Source: Oenanthe sinensis
Lineage: Eukaryota; Streptophyta; Magnoliopsida; Apiales; Apiaceae
Length of the DNA: 64,000 nucleotides
Assembly: GCA_028671895.1 (NCBI GenBank)
Contig: JAPMAC010000197.1
Location: 4,593,001-4,657,000, forward strand
Direction: 5' to 3'
The translations under genes and the position numbers were made by a program. Positions 19,680-28,587 of the stretch are shown one piece after another. The number at the start of each line of letters is the position of its first letter. Position 1 is the first letter of the stretch. The notes beneath the pieces were generated by a model. The model did not search any database. It was not told the DNA's origin and was given only the letters and a program-made list of their open reading frames with translations.

Positions 19680-21545
19680 TTGGTGGATTCTCTAGCAAGG
19701 AGAGCAGATAGAGTCATGGAGGCTATGGTGGAAAACCCTGTCATTTCACCTGAGGCTGCGAATTTGAAGTCAAAAGAACCTCTGTTAATCATGCCTATAA
19801 GGGCTAGACTTCCAGAGTCTACAGTCTCTGATAACTCTCAGGAGGAGTCAGGGTCTATAGTCCCGTTTGCAGTTTCGGAGTCTACACCACCAGAGTCTAC
19901 CCCTCCAATTACAAAGATTGAGCCTGTTGCTGAGGAGTGCTCTTCTGAAGATGATGATCCAGTTCCACCCTCCTTTGTCTATTTTGATCAGGTGTTTCCC
20001 CAATCTTGGGAGTCTGCACAGCTAAGGGGAATAACAGATAAAGATTCTTTTGCTTGCATTTTGGCAATTCATCAATCTGAGAGGCTTCCAGCTTTTCAGA
20101 AAAAATCTTTTCAACAGGAACATGGTTACTATCCTGGTGAAGAAGATCAAGTCTTAGATGGAGCTGTTAAAGCTAAGCTGTCTGATGTTGCTGCTCAATT
20201 ATCCAGTGTGGTCCAGGACATTTCTCATATTAAAACAAAGCTCACTGGTGTTGATAATACAACTTCTCTGCTCAATACAAGATTTGACAGAATTCACTCT
20301 CTTCAATTATCCAAAGAGGTCGCTTTTAAAGATGCTCTAGCTGCTATCACTACCACTCAAGCCTCTCTTCAAACTACAGTTTCTGATTTGACCACTAAGG
20401 TTGATTCAGTTATTGCAGCCCAGGCCAATATCTCCACTGTTCTTGAGCAGATTCTTTTGGCTGTCACTAGTAATGATGATGTCAAAAAGGGGGAGAAGGT
20501 GAAGCAAGGTGAGTCCTCCAGGAGACATAAGGATGAGGGATGCAAGAATCAATCAAGGGGAGTTAAAAGGAGGAGAGATGGTGATGATGGAGATAGTTCT
20601 CATGGTTCTAAGGGTCCTGATGGTGTGCAACAAAAGCAATCTGGAGTAGTAAGAACTCCAACACATCAGTTAGGGACTAGACATGGGAAATCAGAGTCTA
20701 AGTCAGACTCTGATAAGCAAAGAAAGAAGGCAGACTCTGATCAAACTCAAGAACCTTCATACTGGAAGTGCAGTCAATCAAATCTGCAACTTAGAGCTAA
20801 AAAGAAGATAGGTCTTGGAGGATTTGAAGAATCTGACATTGACAGAACATCTACTCTAACCAGGGATCCTCAATCCTTGACAGATAGGCAGTTTGAGAAG
20901 ATCACTCAGAAGCACTTAAATAAAGTGGTGTCTGCTCAAATTGTGTATAATGTTTTTGAAACGAAGATACAAGGAGGTCAGGGAGGTACAGAAAAGGTGA
21001 AGAATGAGATGTTGGTTTACTTCTTAGAAGGTGGAAGTGTAAGATGGATTAGTCAGTCAAATTTTATCTTTTTCAAACAGGCTGAGGAACTACAGTATAT
21101 TAGATTCCTACTTCAAATTGCTTATGAAGTTAACAAGAGCAAAGAAGCTGTCACACACAAATGGTTCAAGGAGATTGATAGGAAGCTGATTTTGCACAGA
21201 CAGGCAAATCGACAAATGGGCAAATTTTCTTTAAAATATGTTGATACTGAGGGAAATGATCAAGTCATGCCATTGGAGGAAAAACATATTAAATTTCAAG
21301 AAGGTGTGGGTCATTACTTTGGGTTTCAGCCTATGAGTGGGAAAGTTAGTGTTCTGATGTTGAAGGACTTAAAAGATCAAGAAAGCAGTGCAAATGATCT
21401 GAGAGCAGCTTACTGTCAAATTAAATGTTCAAATGAAGAAATGAAGAAATTAAAGAAGTTTGTTGGTGAAGCTCTTGCAATTGTGGAAGAAAATATGCTA
21501 AACTCATTTTTGAAGAACAATCCAGCCTTTGAGAAGATTAAATGA
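19680..21545 (+). CDS. Accessory ORF3, C-terminal 621 codons (same frame after UAG)
   Basis: It continues the frame of 16,635-19,664; the ATG-less join covers only 15 bases. It starts with acidic linker, then a second copy of the SFVYFDQVFPQSW module (about residues 95-110). A coiled-coil-like stretch follows (about 155-265: repeated hydrophobics in SDVAAQLSSVVQDISHI and TKVDSVIAAQANIS). After it comes a basic nuclear-localisation-like cluster RGVKRRRDGDD (about 299). A 250-residue C-terminal region ends FLKNNPAFEKIK. The coiled coil plus KRRRDGDD is preserved in the family A fragment at 43,313-45,065, so the C-terminal half is a conserved part of the protein. Function unknown. The first in-frame methionine after the break is residue 13 of this ORF, so without readthrough this half is probably not made. 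Confidence 0.85.
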   Translation: MVDSLARRADRVMEAMVENPVISPEAANLKSKEPLLIMPIRARLPESTVSDNSQEESGSIVPFAVSESTPPESTPPITKIEPVAEECSSEDDDPVPPSFVYFDQVFPQSWESAQLRGITDKDSFACILAIHQSERLPAFQKKSFQQEHGYYPGEEDQVLDGAVKAKLSDVAAQLSSVVQDISHIKTKLTGVDNTTSLLNTRFDRIHSLQLSKEVAFKDALAAITTTQASLQTTVSDLTTKVDSVIAAQANISTVLEQILLAVTSNDDVKKGEKVKQGESSRRHKDEGCKNQSRGVKRRRDGDDGDSSHGSKGPDGVQQKQSGVVRTPTHQLGTRHGKSESKSDSDKQRKKADSDQTQEPSYWKCSQSNLQLRAKKKIGLGGFEESDIDRTSTLTRDPQSLTDRQFEKITQKHLNKVVSAQIVYNVFETKIQGGQGGTEKVKNEMLVYFLEGGSVRWISQSNFIFFKQAEELQYIRFLLQIAYEVNKSKEAVTHKWFKEIDRKLILHRQANRQMGKFSLKYVDTEGNDQVMPLEEKHIKFQEGVGHYFGFQPMSGKVSVLMLKDLKDQESSANDLRAAYCQIKCSNEEMKKLKKFVGEALAIVEENMLNSFLKNNPAFEKIK

Positions 21546-21659
21546 GAAGTAATTCTTTTTCTTTTTTAATTCTTTTATACTGTTCTAGATTATTAGTTTT
21601 ATTCTTTATTTTTGACATCATCAAACCTTGATTTATGCTTACATTTTATAAAGCATAAA

Positions 21660-21670
21660 TAGGGGGAGAT
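21660..21670 (+). other. Polypurine tract
   Basis: AAATAGGGGGAGAT directly before the 3' LTR is the plus-strand primer. The same GGGGGAGAT precedes the LTRs at 43,186 and 49,414 (minus strand). Confidence 0.85.
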
Positions 21671-22437
21671 TGTTAGGGATATATTCATTTGATGATGTAC
21701 AAAATACTAGAACAGGGTCTAGATTAGTTTATCTGTAATAAGTCTTTCTAGTCTCTGAAATGAATAATCAGAGTCTAGATAGTCATCATTCATGTTACTT
21801 GTACTTAGAAGAATTTCTATAGAAAGTGAAACCAGAGTCTGCATGAAGATCAGAGTCTGGAAGGTGATCAAAGTCTAGAGACTATCAGAGTCTGTGATCT
21901 ATCAGAGTCTACATGTGATCAGAGTCTGAAGATCATCAGAGTCTGAAGATTTCAGAGTCTATACAGTTGAGGATAAATTTGGAAGAAGATCAGAGGAATG
22001 GAAAGTCTTCGAAGATCAAGATAATTTAAATTACAGATATGCTATGGGAAAGAAAGAGAATTCTACAAGGAAACTGTCAACTAATAATTATGAATTATAT
22101 TCCTATTGTAATTTATCTTTCTGTTATTAGTTGATAGGCAGCTCTCTATATAAACTCTATGTAACCTAATTGTAAAAGTGTGGAAGTCGAAACATAATCA
22201 TCTGAGTGAAATTTTGTGAGAGCATAGAAATAGAGAGAGTTGCTGTGATAAACACAGAGAAGCTGCTAGGGTTTGTGTACACCCTAGGAGAGTTTTGTAT
22301 TCACAAATCAATAATACAAAACAGTACTTATTCATATTTTTGTGTTTGAGTTTGTTCTTAATTTGATTTTAAATCGGGCAGAAAAGACATACAAGTATTC
22401 AACCCCCCCCCCTTCTACTTGTACGACTGGGAAAACA
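21671..22437 (+). repeat. 3' LTR of the young family A element
   Basis: 767 bp, TGTTAGGGATAT...GGGAAAACA. Differences from the 5' LTR that I can see are TCAAAGTCT for TCAGAGTCT, ACACCCTAG for ACACACTAG, AATCGGGCAG for AATCTGGCAG, and C10 for C7. The TATA box is at 22,147-22,154. Confidence 0.95.
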
Positions 22438-22442
22438 AAGTG
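22438..22442 (+). repeat. Target site duplication AAGTG, right
   Basis: It matches 9,799-9,803 exactly. Removing the element and one copy restores continuous family K sequence. Confidence 0.95.
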
Positions 22443-22562
22443 TGACTAATTTCGAAAGTTTTTCTAAGTAAGAATCTCTTAGTGTAAACCTTTAATATTC
22501 CAAATACTTTAATTCGATTATAACCATGAACTTTCTAAATTATAATCATCCCGGTCATAACA
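22443..22562 (-). mobile_element. Giant family K LTR, right part
   Basis: It continues 4,895-9,798 after the SIRE-like insertion. On the minus strand it would begin TGTTATGACCGGGATG. Only 120 bases remain before unrelated sequence, so the end call is tentative. Confidence 0.5.
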
Positions 22563-22570
22563 TAATTCTC

Positions 22571-22601
22571 TTATTCTATCACTTACTTGGTGATAGAATA
22601 A
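22571..22601. repeat. Perfect 12-bp hairpin
   Basis: TTATTCTATCAC and GTGATAGAATAA are separated by a 7-base loop, in the 57 bases between the family K end and the inverted duplication. Confidence 0.9.
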
Positions 22602-22619
22602 AAGTTATTTAACATAATA

Positions 22620-22972
22620 GACTAGTTCAAGTAAGTCTTCCACCAGCTAGAAAGTGGTCAAAGGATTATACTTCTGATTTAATTATTAGCAATCCTAAAA
22701 GTGGTGTTCAAACTAGAAAAACTACTCAGAATGAATGCTTGTATAGATATTTCCTTTCAAAGAAGGTTGAAGAAGCATTGTTAGACCCTAATTGGATAAT
22801 TTCAATGCAGGAGGAGCTCAATGAATTTGAAAAGAACAAGGTGTGAAAGCTAGTATCAACGCCTAATAATAGGTCAATTAAACTTGATGAAAATGGAACA
22901 GTGGTGAGAAATAAATCCATATTAATTGCAAAGGCTACTCACAGGAAGAAGGCATAGACTATGATGAAACTT
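22620..22972 (+). pseudogene. Inverted duplicate of copia RT N-terminal segment (left arm)
   Basis: This plus-strand copy covers the start of reverse transcriptase: LPPARKWSKDY, SGVQTRKTTQNECLY, EEALLDPNWIISMQEELNEF, LDENGTVVRNKS. It has an in-frame stop after NKV and lost bases before SIKLDENG. It is the near-identical reverse complement of 23,036-23,388. It belongs to the family A-like element that occupies 23,036-26,620. Confidence 0.9.
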
Positions 22973-23388
22973 TTGAACATATAGGAAGACTGTAAGCTAT
23001 TGGGCCAAAACCCTAATCTGATTTATTTCATCATAGTTTCATCATAGTCTATGCCTTCTTCCTGTGAGTAGCCTTTGCAATTAAAATGGATTTGTTTCTC
23101 ACCACTGTTCCATTTTCATCAAGCTTAATTGACCTATTATTAGGCGTGGATACTAGCTTTCACACCTTGTTCTTTTCAAATTCATTGAGCTCCTCCTGCA
23201 TTGAAATTATCCAATCAGGGTCTAGCAATGCTTCTTCAACCTTCTTTGAAAGGAAATATCTATACAATCATTCATTCTGAGTAGTTTTTCTAGTTTGAAC
23301 ACCACTTTTAGGATTACTAATAATTAAATCAGAAGTATAATCCTTTGACCACTTTCTAGCTGGTGGAAGACTATTCCTTGAACTAGAA
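22620..23388. repeat. Large imperfect palindrome (353-bp arms, ~63-bp centre)
   Basis: Arms 22,620-22,972 and 23,036-23,388 are inverted copies that differ at only a handful of positions. The centre holds non-repeated ...GGGCCAAAACCC... and a duplicated TTTCATCATAG. Confidence 0.9.
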
Positions 23389-26300
23389 GCTCCCCCTAAA
23401 TTTTGGGTATTCCCTATAGAAGGGATAAACTCATTTGATGAAGCTCCACCTATGTTTCTTGACTCTAAGATATCCCCAGATTCTTGAGGTCCATACCCTA
23501 ATGAGTTAAACTCTAAAGAGTGTGACTGGTTAGACTTTGTCTAGGTTGTGCCTGAATCTTTAGACTCTGAAGAGGTATGTGTTGAATTTCCTTGCTCCTA
23601 TCCATGTTGTGCATTGATTTGAGAGGCTTTAGAGACTATAAAAGGTGTGTCTTCCTCATCTTTTTCATCTATCTCAAAATCCTTTAGATTTTCAAACTCC
23701 AGTATTATAGCGGACTGTTCACGAAAAAGCTCAAACTCGACTGGTTAAGGGCTCGTTTGGCTTGGCTCGTTAAGGGATCGAACTCGAGCTCGAACAGAAA
23801 AATGTGTTCGTTAAGAAAATGAGCTCGAGCCAAACTTTTAGTATGTTCGGCTCGACTCCGCTCGAGCTCGGCTCGTTAATGCTCGAAAAAATAGAATATA
23901 TTTTGAATATTTTTATAATATTTTTAGCGTTTTAAGTTTAAATTATATTTTAAATATTTAATATGTGAATCATTTGGGATAATAAATTAAAATTTAATAT
24001 TAAGTTGAGTCATAAAATGATAATTAGTTGGGTCAAACGAATTTGAACCTTTTTTTCATGTAAAACTTAATTGTTCGCGAACAGCTCGTTAAGGGCTCGA
24101 GCTCGGCTTGGCTTGGCTCTGTTCGATAAGGGCTCGAGTGCGGCTCGATTAGTTAACAAGCTTGAGCTCGAACACATTTTTTGTGCGATAAAAAAACTCG
24201 GCTCGACTTGGCTCGTCAGAAAAAAAAAAGTTAAGCTCGACTCATTTAAGACAAAACTCGGCTCAGCTCTGTTCGTGAACAACCCTAGTTATAGCCTTTA
24301 GTTCACCCTGCAATCCTGAAAACTTTTTATGATCAAATGTAACATGAATAGATTCTATACCAATTTTGGTTTTGATATTAAATACTCTAAATGCTTTTGT
24401 ATTAGGAGTAGATCCTAGAAACATAGCTTCATTAGCCTTTATATCAAACCTGCTCAAATTTTCTAAATATAGTTTCAACACAATGTATCTGCATCCAAAT
24501 ATGTAAAAGTATTTTACATTTGGCTTCTTGTCCTTGACCATCTAGCTCATATGGGTGTATTTTCATGCATGTTGATTAAGGTAAAGTTTTGTATGAAACA
24601 TTTTGTACTGACAGCCTCAGTTTAGAAATAGACTAGCAGTTTAGACTCTGCTAATATTTGTTATGCTTCTTCTATGAATATCATGGTCTTCTTCTATGAG
24701 TATAATGTTCTTCATTTCCATAACTCCATTTTGTTGAGGAGTTCATGGTGCTGAGAATTGTTGAGTAATTCTTTTTGTTCCACAGTGCTCCTCCATTGTG
24801 GAATTCTTTTGAACTCTATAGGCCGTAGGCTTTATCTTCTTTTTTTTTTGAAGTTAAAGGAGGTCCTCTTTTTTAGAGATTTGTTACAATTTCCACATCG
24901 TTTAGGTCCTGGTCTACAGGAGACGTATCTTGTTTTCCTACTGACTACTCTGTTCCACTATCGCTCCTTCAAACTCTTACAGTTTTCTTTAATTGATTTT
25001 CCAAGAAGGTGACATGTTCCATTATGTGTTGTGGACCTTCATCCCTTGTTTGCAGAAATATAACCCAAGTAAACCTAGTAAAATCATCTACAATCACAAC
25101 AACATGTCTTTTCTTGTTAATAGACATAACATTTAATGGACCAAACAAATCAAGATGTAACAGATAAAAAGGTTCAGAAATTGTGTTTATAGCCTCGCTC
25201 TTGAAAGACGTCCTCCTTTGCTTTCGAAGTTGAAATGTTTCACATAATCCATCCTGCACAAAATCAACTTGTGTAAGCCTCTCACAAGATTCTTTTTTAC
25301 CAACTTGTTCAATATTTTGAAGTTGATATGAAAGAGTTTCTTATGTCATTTTCAATTTTTTTCACTTGAGGCTTTATTGTACAACATGTCATTTTTGCAT
25401 TGGCAAGGTCTTCCAAGATGGCTTCATATATGTTATCTTGTCAATAGTCTTTGAATACTAAATTGTCTGTTTCTTTGTGAGTCATAAGGAATTCTTTGTT
25501 ATCAAAATATGCATGGTAACCTCTATTTCCAAGCTGACTAATTCTTATCAAGTTATATTTTAATCCATCAACTACTGTTATTTCTCCAATGATGACATTT
25601 TTAAAAATAATGTTGTCATATCCCAGTGTTTTTCATTTATTGCCATCTCCAAAAGAGACTTCTGGGTCAGTCATCTCCACAAAGTCTGTAAGCAGAGATT
25701 TCTTTCAAGTCATATGTCCAGAGCATCCACTATCAAGAACTAGGTTAAGTTCTTCATCATGGTTCCCTACATATAGTTGACAGCTAGTTAGATGTTCTAG
25801 GGACCCAAACAGTGTTGGATCCCTTCTTACTAGCTTTAGGAGAAACATGTTTGGTGTTATTCAAGTTTGTCTTACATTTTTCCTTTGTTTTCTTAGACCC
25901 TGGTTGAGTCTTAACAATTTCATACCAACTTTTATCAATAGAAGATTTAATCTTATAGAAGTTGTAATAAAGATTGTGATAGTCTCTACACATGTATATA
26001 TGGGAAAAAATACTACCACAGTGATAGCAAGGATTATGTGGCATGTAGTGACTTGCCAAACTCCGAGGAGGTTTAGACTGTAAGTTTTTCAGTATCTTGG
26101 TCTTACATTCTAAAGCCAAGTAATTGTGTTTTCCACATCTAAAGCATTTCTTCCTAGGAGCATCAAGAATGTTTTGATAGTTATTAGCTTTATTAACACA
26201 TTCTTTACCATTGCTATTTCTTCTAGTTTTACTGGACTCTGACAGGTTCTCTAGTCTCTCCCTCAACTTAGACTTGGATAAGAATCTTATGTTTACATTT

Positions 26301-26620
26301 TTCGTTGTTTCCCTTGAGTCATATGTTATTTTAACATTAACCAGAGGAGTAATAGATGTGTCTGTAACTTTTTTGAATAAAACAGGGTTGTCCTTAGATA
26401 TTACAAATTTAACAGGAGTAATATTATTCCTACCCTTAGTCTATGTTATTTGACCAGCTTCTGTCTTGATGCTTTCATTTTTATTAGTAGGTCTTTTGGC
26501 TTGACTCTAGTCATAGCCCAAACCTGCAGTTTGATAGACATTTTGATCATTGAGAATCTCATGAAACTTTTTACTAGAGTCTGTCCATACGTTGAACTTA
26601 AGCCTTTTTTCCTCTAGTTC
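23036..26620 (-). pseudogene. Decayed family A gag-pol (gag C-terminus to RT N-terminus)
   Basis: Read on the minus strand from the right, the order is as follows. Gag C-terminal half (26,620-25,784): two CCHC knuckles, CFRCGKHNYLALEC and CYHCGSIFSHIYMC, ending KKGSNTVWVPRTSN. Protease start near 25,760: LVLDSGCSGHMT. Integrase (25,259-24,969): HLDLFGP, VDDFTRFTW. Integrase end/linker (24,541-24,300): KDKKPNVKYFYIFGC, RVFNIKTKI. RT N-terminus (23,388-23,036). Multiple stops and frameshifts separate the blocks. It is collinear with the intact element at 12,000-14,890. It is probably the 5' half of the element whose 3' half lies at 913-4,894, parted by the family K insertion. Truncated at about 26,620 in gag. 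Confidence 0.88.
23712..24287. mobile_element. hAT-type MITE, 576 bp
   Basis: Ends are GGACTGTTCACGAA and TTCGTGAACAACCCTA, with an 8-bp flanking repeat ATTATAGC/GTTATAGC (23,704-23,711 and 24,288-24,295; 7 of 8 match). The ends are rich in GCTCGAGCTCGGCTCG repeats on both sides of an AT-rich core. It has no coding capacity. Eight-base duplications are typical of hAT elements. It lies in the linker between integrase and RT of the decayed gag-pol, and homology is continuous across it once it is removed. Confidence 0.85.
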
Positions 26621-28218
26621 AAATGATTAAATCAATTCTTGAATTTTTTTATTTTAACTAACTCGGCATTTTTCTCTGGTATTCAATAGATACACACAAG
26701 TTACAGACGAGAGAACGGAGCCATTAAAGAGTATCATTCAAATCTTTCAATTATATAATTATTGTAAATGTGAATCATAGTAAGAGAAACTCCAACAGCT
26801 TGCTTAAATAGGTTCGCTAGCTTCAATTTAAGAAAAAATAAGAAAAACATTGCTCCAATAGTGTGCTAGTGCTCCCCTAATAAGTTAGAAATCACTTTTT
26901 ATTCTTTATTTTTAAGAACGGCTATTTTTATTTTTATTAATTAAATATTTATTTCTCTCTCTTTTTTCCCACTTCTTTTCTCTCTCCCTCCTTTTTGCCT
27001 ATTCTTTTCCCTCAATTATTATTATAATAATAATAGTGGATATGGATAAGGATTGTTGTTGGAGTTAATGTACAACATAATATCTTAAATCACTAGGATT
27101 ATATTTAATAATATTATTTTTAGGAAATCTATTAGGATGTTGTTGGAGTTGCTATAACTAACCTTTTTGTTAGAGTATAGCATCTCTCCTTTTTGTTAGA
27201 GTATAGCATCTCTCATACTTTATATATAAAAGATGTATTCTCCGAAACTGATTACTCTGTTTTAATTTTCAAGAGTCAAATTTATTATCCACAAAAAAAA
27301 TTAAAATTTGACTATAATATAGACTAACAATAATATAGGTATTAACTATGAGATTAAGTTGATATTTATAAAGTAAATAACAATAATTAAATTTGCATTG
27401 AACTCTATAAAATCTAATATCTAATCTCAGGATTGACACTGCCATGAAATCAATTGATAATAGGATGATGAGAAACTTTATAATTATTTAATTTTATTTA
27501 AAATATTAGAAAACTTTATATTAAAAAATTATAAATTTAAATATAGAATAATTATTAATATTATTTAAAGTTATGCACGTATAATAATTATTTAGCAATT
27601 TTTTATTTTTAAATATTTAATAAATAATATATAAAAGAGAAAATTTCTCCTAAGGATGACCTTAGGTATATAGTAATATTTTTTCAATTTTTATCGATAA
27701 CAACTAACAAATTTGTTTTAAAACTTTTACAAAATAAATCTAGTAGAAAATGGAGAAATTGTCACTTTTTCTTACATCAAATTTGTAAATATTTTTATTC
27801 CTAAATACATGTTCGAGATTTGGTAATAACATTTTTTCGAGTTCTACACATTTATTTTACATGTTATTACAATCAAGCGAAAATTTATAAATTCTTGTAT
27901 TTTAAGTAATATTTTCAAAATTTATGAATTTTTTTTACTATATATTTATTAATTTTATAATATTTTTCATCTGATTTATTATTAAAAAAAGGATTGAACA
28001 TGGGGCAATTAAGTAGTGACAATAACGTACCCTCGGGTAGGTGCAACCTCTTTTGTGTTGAAAACTCAGTATCATCTCTAATTTCCTGGCAACAACCCTT
28101 CCGAACTACGCAAACCAATTCGAAAGGTGACTCTTTACTTGTACACAAACTTAATACCTTTCTAAATCTTTCACATTCCTAGTAAGCATAGTTAAAATTG
28201 TTTAATTAACCCTTATTC
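26621..28218. other. Intergenic, AT-rich; possible MITE at 26,787-27,072
   Basis: No gene was seen. AACTCCAACAGC at about 26,787 and GTTGTTGGAGTT at about 27,061 could be short terminal inverted repeats of a MITE. The target duplication is unclear. A 30-base stretch at 27,637-27,668 (GAGAAAATTTCTCC, GGATGACCTTAGG) matches the end of the MITE at 30,589-30,780 in inverted orientation. The rest is AT-rich sequence, TTTATAATATTTTT near 27,955 being a possible promoter region for the gene at 28,219. Confidence 0.45.
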
Positions 28219-28587
28219 TTGGTTAAACCAATGATGATGATCAAGAATTTCAGCACTCTCATCTGTAGTATCTTGGTTTCGAGTGGACAACGGGTCATAA
28301 CGAAACCATCAAAGATTGTGAACTTGTTCGACACCCGGGGTGATGAGTTAGAGATTGAACTATGTTGTGTGTGTTTGTCGAGGCTGAATGAGGAGGGAAA
28401 GGTCACACGAGTTCTACCATGCATGCACGAGTTTCATAGAGGATGCATCGCCAGGTGGTTAGACTGGTATCGAAAAACTTGTCCAATTTGTCGATTTTCG
28501 ATGGCAGAGAAAGAAAAGAGTAGGAGAGAAGAGTTCACTGAGGAGATGGTTATTTGGTTTTCATCCTTCCATGCTGCTGGTTTTTAA
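28219..28587 (+). CDS. RING-H2 zinc finger protein, 122 aa (putative E3 ubiquitin ligase)
   Basis: This is a single-exon ORF with a complete RING-H2 domain. C49-x2-C52-x15-C68-x1-H70-x2-H73-x2-C76-x11-C88-x2-C91 fits the C3H2C3 pattern, with W80 at the usual E2-contact place and P89 after C88. Such small plant proteins (RHA2/XERICO-like group) act as E3 ubiquitin ligases that bind an E2 through the RING; which target is unknown. The N-terminus (to residue 40) is weakly hydrophobic (FSTLICSILVSSG) and might anchor to membrane. The C-terminal 30 residues are charged, then hydrophobic. An alternative start is M5-M7. It has no intron, as is common in this class. TE sequence flanks it on both sides, so it could be a real gene or a captured fragment; the domain is undamaged, which favours a gene. 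Confidence 0.65.
   Translation: MVKPMMMIKNFSTLICSILVSSGQRVITKPSKIVNLFDTRGDELEIELCCVCLSRLNEEGKVTRVLPCMHEFHRGCIARWLDWYRKTCPICRFSMAEKEKSRREEFTEEMVIWFSSFHAAGF

Larger units (their letters stand above)
9804..22437 (+). mobile_element. Young 12.6-kb SIRE-like Ty1/copia retrotransposon (family A)
   Basis: The layout is 5' LTR, tRNA primer site, gag, pol, about 470 bp of leader, a 1,636-codon third ORF, polypurine tract and 3' LTR. The order protease-integrase-RT-RNase H makes it Ty1/copia. The gag with CCHC knuckles, the RT box YVDDIIFGS and the extra 3' ORF suggest the SIRE (Sirevirus/Maximus) lineage. LTRs differ by three substitutions plus a 3-base change in a C run over ~765 bp, about 0.4%. At the often-used grass rate of 1.3e-8 per site per year that is roughly 0.15 million years; the rate is an assumption. 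The copy is nonetheless broken: a one-base deletion near 15,652 in RNase H and an in-frame UAG at 19,662. It lies inside a family K LTR. Confidence 0.95.

Noticed and set aside
16635..21545. ORF3 as an envelope gene
   Set aside because: Position fits, but I see no signal peptide, membrane segment or fusion-like stretch. Basic and coiled-coil parts suggest another role.
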